Positions 57,870-64,000 of a stretch of 64,000 nucleotides of DNA are shown in pieces (the first letter of the stretch is position 1; each line of letters starts with the position of its first letter). Under the pieces are notes generated by a model. The model was not told the origin of the DNA and searched no databases. It saw only the letters and a list, made by a program, of their open reading frames with translations. This DNA comes from Coprinellus micaceus (lineage: Eukaryota > Basidiomycota > Agaricomycetes > Agaricales > Psathyrellaceae). The stretch covers positions 434,001 through 498,000 of the forward strand of contig OX596344.1 in the NCBI GenBank assembly GCA_951394405.1, read 5' to 3'. The position numbers and the translations under genes are program-made.

Positions 57870-60023
57870 ATGCCGCGCAAGGGCAAGAAGGATAGCCAAG
57901 ATGGTGCACCTGAACCCCCTCCCCGTCATTCTGGTCGAAAGAAGGCTGTGGAAGAGCCTACGGCCGCTGTACCACCACTGAAGATAAAGCTTCTCATTCC
58001 GGCTCAACAGCCATCCGCCGAGTCTGCACAACCCGTTGATGTTGGCTCAGCATCATCAGTTCCCGCGGCAAATGAAGGCCCCAAGAAGAAGAAGAAGAAG
58101 AAGAAGGACAAGTCCTCGAAGAAGAAATCACCCGAGAAAGTTGCAGAAGCTTCCGATGCCGTAGTCGATCCAGAGGGTCAGCACTCGGAAATGCCGGGCA
58201 ACGGTGGGACAGTGCCCAACAGGGAAGGTGAAGCCAACCCTTCGTCCCCATATCAAATGGATGGTGCGTGACATATTCATGACACTTCCGTCAGTGTCTA
58301 ACGTCCCCGAGTAGTGAACTATGCCTGGGGTGAGGATGACCCGGGAAACCCGATGTTTGACAGTGGAAAGCCAGAGCCTGCACCCAGTCCTGCAGCAACA
58401 ACTCCCCCTTCAGAGCCTCTCCTGTACTCGGACTCAGACACCGACACCCCTTCAAGCCCCGATGTCGAAATCGTCAAGGAGCGAAAGAGGAAGGCTCGAT
58501 CGGACTCCCATGTAGGCAAGGCCGCCACATCTCCTGCGCTCAGCGATACCGATGATGAGCTGTCACGCCCACTGGCGGAGGTGCTAGCAGCTGATAAGGC
58601 CATGTCCAAGATAGTCAAGAAGAGGCGGCGGAAAGGCACATTGCAGGTGGGCATTGAACGTGGAAGTGAGGAGCCTGAACCGGAATGTACGTATACCTGT
58701 CTGATTGTGTCAAGGTCATACCACTCTAACATGGCAACTCAATTCATAGCTCTCGTATTCCTAATCCCTCAAGCTGGGTCCAACACCACTCGCCGCCTTA
58801 CACTCCCAGCAAATATAGGCTATTCTCGGGCAATCCTCGACATCTACGGTGCCATCGGCTGTGCTGACGTCAAGAAGAAGCCGGACCTATCTTACAAGCT
58901 ATCAACCGCCACACAGAAGTCAAGCTCCATCTCACTCAATAGTGTGGGTGACTGGACTGGCCTTCTTGACGACCTTATCCTTTCTCAAGCACGAAAGAAC
59001 GCCAAATCTCCGTTTCCAGTGTCCATCATTGTACCAGAGCAAGTACGTCCGTCATCGTGACCCACAGTTGTTTCTACCACTGGTTTGACCAACTGACTCT
59101 TTGTACCAGTATCTCATTTCGCTTCGAGCCCACCGTAGCACAACTGGGGTCGGAGCTTCTTCTTCCAAGCGGAAGAAGGGGAAACTTGCACTGCTGGATT
59201 TGAATGGTGATAGTGATGACGAGGGTGATGGTGGGGATTCGAGCATTCCGGAGAAGGAGATGCGGGCTTCAAGTCAGCTAGAGGCAGTTCTTACTAAGTG
59301 CCAGAAGTGTGGTACATCTGCATACTGCAAGATTGCAGCAGATGGGTCTCACGTAAACCTGACATTCCAACAGCGGCGCGCATGGGCAATCGCACTGGTA
59401 TGTCCTGTTCTTCCTATTGTCTTGGATTCATCATATGTAATACCATGCATGGTTTCTAGGCTCACGGAACAAATGGTGTCACTCTCAACACCCCACCAAA
59501 ATCCGAACAGTTTGCTATGTTCTTCAAGGCCAGCCTATTCAATTCAACGCAAGTGCCTACCAACCCTCAAGCTCCACCACCAGGCACTCCTGCCGTTGGA
59601 TTTGACGTAGCATCTCTCAACAATATTGCGGCCACCATGGCTGGTGTTATGATGATGTCTGGGATGATGGGTGGAAATCCAGGTTGGGGTCGCAGTGTTC
59701 CTGTAACGCCATCCTCACAGCACGCCCACCCAGCACCACAGTCTAGTCCCCCCCAGCCTGTCGTTGATACCACGTACCCAACCATCACTTCCTTCCTCAA
59801 GGATCTCGAGGCCCATGAAGTCAATGCTGGCGCCCTTCACCTTCACAACATCTCTCAGTATGCCGAGGTTTTCGAGAAGGAGGACTTCGGATACATCAAC
59901 GAGTTGGCTGGGTACACTGAGGACCAATTTGTGAAGGATTTTGGTATGTCCCGAGGAAATGCACGTTTCTTTCACAAAGGCTTGGAGCAGAAGATGAAGG
60001 CCATTCGCCGTGCTGGCCGTTAG
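57870..60023 (+). CDS. Passenger gene of the mariner element: Cys-cluster and SAM-like protein, 636 aa, five exons
   Basis: Exons 57,870-58,263, 58,315-58,686, 58,750-59,042, 59,110-59,397 and 59,460-60,023 sum to 637 codons. Introns are 51, 63, 67 and 62 nt, all GT...AG. Residues 1-250 are charged and low-complexity with an eight-Lys tract near 72 and further KKKR/KRRRRK-type basic patches, suggesting nuclear location. About 255-350 is a compact alpha/beta-like region (LPANIGYSRAILDIYGAIGC). Near 417-434 lies C-x2-C-x5-C with a following His (CQKCGTSAYC, GSHVNLTF), a possible zinc site. A Met/Gly/Pro linker leads to a C-terminal segment of about 65 residues (SFLKDLEAHEVNAGALHLHN to NARFFHKGLEQKMKAIRRAG) that reads like a SAM/SAM-like helical bundle. 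It converges with the transposase, stop codons 32 bp apart. Its role is unknown: a captured host gene or an accessory transposition protein. Confidence 0.75.
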
Positions 60024-60055
60024 TACATTCTGTGGAGTACTACTGTGTATATACC

Positions 60056-61287
60056 CTATAGATACCCTGAATGGTGGAACCACCCTTTGGATCTCGAAGC
60101 ATCCACTTGGTCTAACGCATGATACAGAAAGATGTAGGGATCCGCAGCATCCCCTGTCTCAACCAGAGTGCGAAACCTTTCGCCATGCCTACGAATGAAG
60201 GCTTTGACAAATGAAAAGCATTCCTCAATAGGGTTGAGGTCTGGAGAGTACGGTGGTAGGTAAACCAGGCGCACACCGCTGAATTCCGTCAATAAGCTTC
60301 TTGCCACATTGAGTACACCGATGACTTACTGTTCTTCGCACATTTCCTCTACACCCTCAACATGATGTATGCGACAATTGTCCATCACTAGCACACTGTG
60401 CGGTGCGGGATAAGGGTTCATCATGGCCAGAAGTCCCTCAAGCCACTCCAAGAACTGGTCTCCATTGTATGAGCCCTCCTTGATGTGGCTATAGATGATC
60501 CCCTCTGTCGTTATGGCAGGTAGGACGGAGTACCTGGCAGAATGCTGTGAGTTCTGTGCAATTCCAGGTCGGATATCAGACATACCTGGTTCCACGTACA
60601 AAGCAGCAGCGCTTTCGAGCACGTATCTTCTTTGAGCACCAGCCGTTCATGCGATAGGTGGCAAGAATGTTGACAGCAGACTCATCAGCACATACAATGT
60701 ATTCTGCTGGATATTGGCCGATTTCAAACCCAAATCTACGCCGAGCCTCGTCTGAGCGCTCACATGCCATGCGGGAAAGCTAAAAGACAAAGATGAACGT
60801 TGAGAACAAGCACAGGAAGGACAAATTAGTGAGATAAATGAACCTTCTTGGACGACACACCAAGTCTATGCAATGTCCGTGAAATCGTCGAAATCGTCGT
60901 CACAAGACCATGCGTGTTCTCCAGTTGGTGCTGGATTTCGTCTAAATACATATCTGGGGTGTTTTCAAGAAGAGACAGGATGTACTGAAAGGGTGTGTCA
61001 GTCATAAAGACCTGTTAGTACAGCTGGAGCACTCATTGAAACTTGTAGAGTACCTCGCAGTGGGCAGGCTCAAGCAAGCGACTTCTACCACCCCTCCATC
61101 CAAGAGAGACGTCCCCAGTATCATCCCAGACCTTCAGAGCACGCTGAACGACACGTAGCGGCATGTCGAGATCGATTGCTATCTCCGTAGTTGATTTCTG
61201 GAGTATGCGATGCTGATAAACAACCCGGCGCTTTAGGTCATTTGAATAGCGCTTCCTTTGCGGAATGAGAGCTTTGTGACGTGGCAT
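60056..61287 (-). CDS. Tc1/mariner-type DD34E transposase, 331 aa, five exons
   Basis: Exons (minus): 61,287-61,054, 60,984-60,844, 60,779-60,586, 60,533-60,330 and 60,278-60,056, exactly 332 codons. Introns are 69, 64, 52 and 51 nt with GT...AG ends. Residues about 12-70 form a helix-turn-helix of the IS630/Tc1 kind (RYSNDLKRRVVYQHRILQKS, EIAIDLDMPLRVVQRAL). The RNase-H-like DDE domain follows: D157 in VCADESAVN, D241 in VLVMDNCRIHH and E276 in YSPDLNPIEECF, with 34 residues between the last two. The first Met of the longer open frame (61,455) lies inside the terminal repeat, so I start at 61,287 (MPRHKALIPQRKRYSN). The frame is intact. It should cut at the element ends and insert at TA. The introns mean expression needs host splicing. 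Confidence 0.9.
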
Positions 61288-61451
61288 CGGGGTGTCGTGC
61301 AGGTCCCAGAGCTGGATGTGAGCCTTGAGGTAGGATGTGGTGAGGGTAAGACCGAACAATGGTGAATACGAGTTTGATAGACTTTGAACAGGTGTTCCCG
61401 CGGTCATTAGCCTGTACCACTTTATGGGCTTGAGCGCTAGGGTATAAAATG

Positions 61452-61631
61452 ACATATTCGTGTACCCCTTGACGAGGCGATTCTAACGATACTATATACA
61501 GGCCCACACGACAAGAACTACATCTATAAATTGCGACGCAAGCTGGCGTCGTCGTCAGCTTCACTGGCGCGCATCAAAAATGCACAAATTCGGCAAAAAT
61601 GGGCTCGCGCCCTATGTTCCGCGAATTGCTG
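61452..61631. repeat. Right terminal inverted repeat of the mariner element
   Basis: Inverse partner of 57,582-57,761. It lies just upstream of the transposase start (61,287), so it may also carry its promoter. Confidence 0.9.
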
Positions 61632-61825
61632 TAATTTCTTGTAGTATTGCGTATTTTACTTGAGTATGTCATGTAGAAGTAGGGGAATCGGCGACTGCTT
61701 TTCGTGATGCCCTTTTTTAGAAGGTTTGATCCGGGCGTCTAAGCAATTAACCGGCCAGTTAGCACGGGATTCGACGCGTCTTCCTACCAGACCCTTCCAC
61801 GATCGTCGACCGAGACTTTGCTACG
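61632..61825. other. Short intergenic stretch between mariner element and F-box gene
   Basis: Before the mariner inserted, this was the sequence directly after the KDZ 3' end. It contains ATTTCTTGTAGTATTGCG and a T-run near 61,712. If the KDZ locus is an element, its right terminus should lie here, but no matching inverse was found on the left. Confidence 0.35.
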
Positions 61826-63605
61826 ATGGCCTCCGCCCCTAACGACACGTTCCTGTGCCAGGATTCGACGGGTGGTACACAGACGGAGCCGTTATTACGG
61901 TACGTAGCTCCCCAGCAAGCTTTCCGACAAATATCTGACCGTATTCCCCCGCGCAACAGCCACGAGCACATCCATCTCAACAACATGCCGAGGGAACTCA
62001 TCGGGAACGTCTTTAAAGAGGTTGGGAGAGCAGAAGCGAAGGAGGTCGCCTCACCTGTGCACTGGCCCGAGTGCGATCCCAACCTCACGGAATTCCATCA
62101 ACAAGGGCGTTTCTCGCTGAGGTTGGCGGGGGTCTGTCGGCTCTGGAGGGATGTAGCGCAGGACTATCCCTCAAACTGGACGGTCATCAAAGCAATCCTG
62201 CCCCGCGATCTAAGCTTCGCTGGTAAAACGGTGACAGTCCTCAACCACGCGGAAATCGACACCCTCGTAACCTTCTCTCACAAGCACGTTATCCGACTTT
62301 GCTTCGGTACTAGCCCCAAGCACGTCGACACCACCCACACCTCCGTCTTGCGTATCGACTCCCATCTGGACAGGGTCGAATCCATTCTCCTCGACGCAAC
62401 TTGTAAAAGAACTTTGTCAGCTTTCGCCCGCCTCATCCTCCCGAGGCTGAACAACATATACGTGGGCGATGGTAGCAACAGAACACCGGTGGGCATGACA
62501 GCGTGGTCAGGGGTGTCGGGTGGCAAGTTTTGGCAGTCAGATGTGGGGGTGAAGAAATTGGTCTGGACCTCTATTGACCGTACCGGTTTAAGGTCGGGGG
62601 TTCATTGGGCTGGTTTAGCTGAACTTCGACTCTCCTGCGCTGGAGTGGATCTCCTCGATGACGACGTCTATCAGCTGTTGGAACGTTGCACATCAATGAA
62701 GAAACTGGCGTTCAGCACCGGCGGTTGGCTCGAGTTCCCATCCCTCTTCAACAGCTCGGTCGTCCCCAAGGGTCTGGAAGACCCTGTCCGCAACGAATCG
62801 CTCATAGAGCTGCGTGTGTGCTACGCCATACAAACATCCCACCGCGACCCGCGTCCCGCGCCCCTACCCGCTCGATTCACCTCCCTCTCCCTCCCGAACC
62901 TCAAGCGCCTGGTGGTCGAATACACCAACGATACAAAAGGATTGGAGACTGAATGGTTGACGAACCCAGCTGTCGTCGGGTCTGTGGAGTATTTCCATTT
63001 CACCGTTCAAGCCGCCCCCGCCCCAATGCTATCCCGTATTCTGCGTGCAATGCCGAGACTTTGCGATTTCAGGATCGCGCCCATAATCTATCACGCCGCG
63101 TCTTCGCTCAGGCTGGACTTACCGCTGGGTTTGGGCATTGATGACGGGGGTTTAGATGCCATCGGAAAGAATGCGGCGGGCCCGCTCACAATTTTCAAAG
63201 TGTACGGTCAGTCATGGGTCACTCGGGACGCCCTTGCAACATTCAGTATGTATTCCCATACCATCCCCCTGAACCCGGCTATTAACCTTGACTTCAGTCA
63301 CAGGTAGACCGACATTGAAAGAATTAACATTGGCTGCCTGGGGCGGGGGAAGCCTGGAGGAGCTGGAAACATTGAGATCGGAGTTCCCGGATAGGGTTGT
63401 GAACTGCGGTCTGGTGATACCATGCGACGCGAACCTTGGCTACCTTCCGGCCGTGATACCCAACTTGTCGTTGGTGAACGACAGGTTTCCGTGTTTCATG
63501 ATGTGCGAGGGATGCCGTGGTTTGCATGTGGCCCAGGAGGTAGACTGGTCTTTGTATTGCAAACCAGTGGCTGGTGCAATACCTCGCGAGTTCGAATATG
63601 CTTAG
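61826..63605 (+). CDS. F-box-type protein, 575 aa, two exons
   Basis: Exons 61,826-63,245 and 63,298-63,605. The intron of 52 nt (GTATGT...TTCAG) joins them into 576 codons. Residues about 50-115 read like an F-box: NNMPRELIGNVFKEVG, then LRLAGVCRLWRDVAQDYPSN. The rest is a long region with recurring leucine-rich strands (LPRLNNIYVG, AGLAELRLSCAG, LPNLKRLVVEY) as in the F-box/LRR-like families that are very numerous in mushroom genomes. Such proteins serve as substrate receptors of SCF ubiquitin ligases; the substrate here is unknown. The C-terminus has a Cys pair (FMMCEGCRG). The frame is intact and lies to the right of the mobile cluster. Confidence 0.7.
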
Positions 63606-63790
63606 TTTATTCCTTCTTCTTGCCTCTCATACTTGTAATGTGCGACCCCCCTGTGGACTCATGAGCGCCTAATTGTACCCGCCTTCCGACTTGATTTGAT
63701 GGCACTGGTGCGTCTTCGTCTTAAAACGGTCACACCATTTTCGCGGCTCTTGAAGCAACACTAACGCGACTCGATACACAACCTCTCATA
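63606..63790. other. Short intergenic stretch between two F-box-type genes
   Basis: Holds the 3' side of the 575-aa gene and the presumed promoter of the next. No specific site is recognised. Confidence 0.4.
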
Positions 63791-64000
63791 ATGCCTTACC
63801 ATCCATCCATCCACACGCGCACACATCGCTCATTCGCCAATATCAACCAACTTCCCGTCGAAATCATTTTCATCATCCTGGGCTTTCTTTTCGACGACGG
63901 AACCGGTTTCAAGTCGGGCCCTGCTGGAATCCTCGAAGGGGAATCCCCGGGGTCATACAGCCGCAGCCTCTTTGCACGCAATGTCGTGCGTATCAATCGC
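63791..64000 (+). CDS. Start of a second F-box-type gene (partial, runs off the window)
   Basis: ATG at 63,791 opens MPYHPSIHTRTHRSFANINQ, followed by LPVEIIFIILGFLF, a good N-terminal F-box helix, and the frame stays open to the window end. Same strand and about 185 bp after the previous F-box gene, so the two may be tandem relatives. Confidence 0.6.
   Translation, partial: MPYHPSIHTRTHRSFANINQLPVEIIFIILGFLFDDGTGFKSGPAGILEGESPGSYSRSLFARNVVRINR

Larger units (their letters stand above)
57582..61631. mobile_element. Complete Tc1/mariner-type element with a passenger gene, 4,050 bp
   Basis: Ends begin CAGCAATTCGCGGAACATAG on both strands, with TA immediately outside each end (57,580-57,581 and 61,632-61,633). 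The terminal inverted repeats extend to 57,761 and 61,452, about 180 bp, with only two mismatches seen. Inside are a convergent pair of intact genes: the 636-aa SAM-like gene on plus and the DD34E transposase on minus. The insertion point is 22 bp after the stop codon of the KDZ transposase, so the element is nested in that locus without breaking the frame. Long repeats, intact genes and intact TA flanks indicate a young copy. Confidence 0.9.

Noticed and set aside
61288..61455. Longer N-terminus of the mariner transposase from a Met at 61,455
   Set aside because: That Met lies in the terminal repeat and the extra 56 residues do not resemble the family; 61,287 gives a normal N-terminus.
57578..61635. 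The inverted repeats as an inverted duplication of the KDZ 3' end
   Set aside because: The TA dinucleotides just outside both ends and the DD34E transposase inside fit a mariner insertion better.

Overview
The window looks like accessory sequence from a basidiomycete nucleus, most likely a mushroom-forming fungus (Agaricomycetes). The evidence is short spliceosomal introns (about 41-107 nt, mostly 50-65) with CTAAC/CTGAC-like branch sites, a NACHT-domain NTPase of the kind expanded in these fungi, a KDZ-superfamily transposase with the cysteine clusters known from basidiomycete KDZ elements, and F-box genes. I saw no ribosomal RNA, tRNA or CRISPR.

Positions 1-38.7 kb are mostly repeat. One long, gene-poor unit occurs three times in the same orientation: copy A (1-10,646, entering from the left), copy C (about 14,900-20,870) and copy B (about 26,400-35,738). 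The copies are collinear but diverged, full of broken frames, and carry private insertions: a 1.6-kb inverted-terminal-repeat element in A, a small GTTTCC-rich element in B and a GTTAGTAAC-rich block in C. The last 1.1 kb of A and B is far more alike than the rest and ends at a sharp common edge. Between the copies lie a decayed Mad1-like coiled-coil gene (about 11.3-13.85 kb, minus), an intact-looking NACHT gene (22,560-24,666, minus) and another broken coiled-coil gene (about 25.6-26.2 kb). To the right of B is a roughly 200-bp tandem satellite in a wider stretch rich in a GAACC/GGTTC motif.

Positions 39.1-57.6 kb hold a compact gene cluster built around a KDZ transposase (53,948-57,559, plus, five exons, one single-base frameshift). 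Its neighbours are an interrupted roughly 1.2-kb-codon gene (47,224-40,042, minus), a 268-aa protein, a 214-aa protein with a C-terminal membrane segment, a 522-aa protein divergent from the transposase, and a coiled-coil protein. I suggest that this is a large KDZ element with its own gene set, or a remnant of one; no element ends were found. It has been hit by a 3.1-kb foldback element with 0.84-0.95-kb inverted arms sitting inside an intron, and by a 58-bp palindromic micro-element that adds 22 codons in frame to the 522-aa gene.

Twenty-two bases after the KDZ stop codon a complete 4,050-bp Tc1/mariner-type element is inserted (57,582-61,631). It has near-perfect terminal inverted repeats of about 180 bp, TA target duplications, an intact five-exon DD34E transposase (minus) and a convergent intact 636-aa passenger gene with a Cys cluster and a C-terminal SAM-like domain (plus). 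This gene-carrying mariner nested in a KDZ locus is the most striking structure in the window. At the right edge are an F-box-type gene (61,826-63,605) and the start of a second one (63,791 onward). Splice models for the intact genes were derived by eye; in each the exon lengths sum to a whole number of codons.
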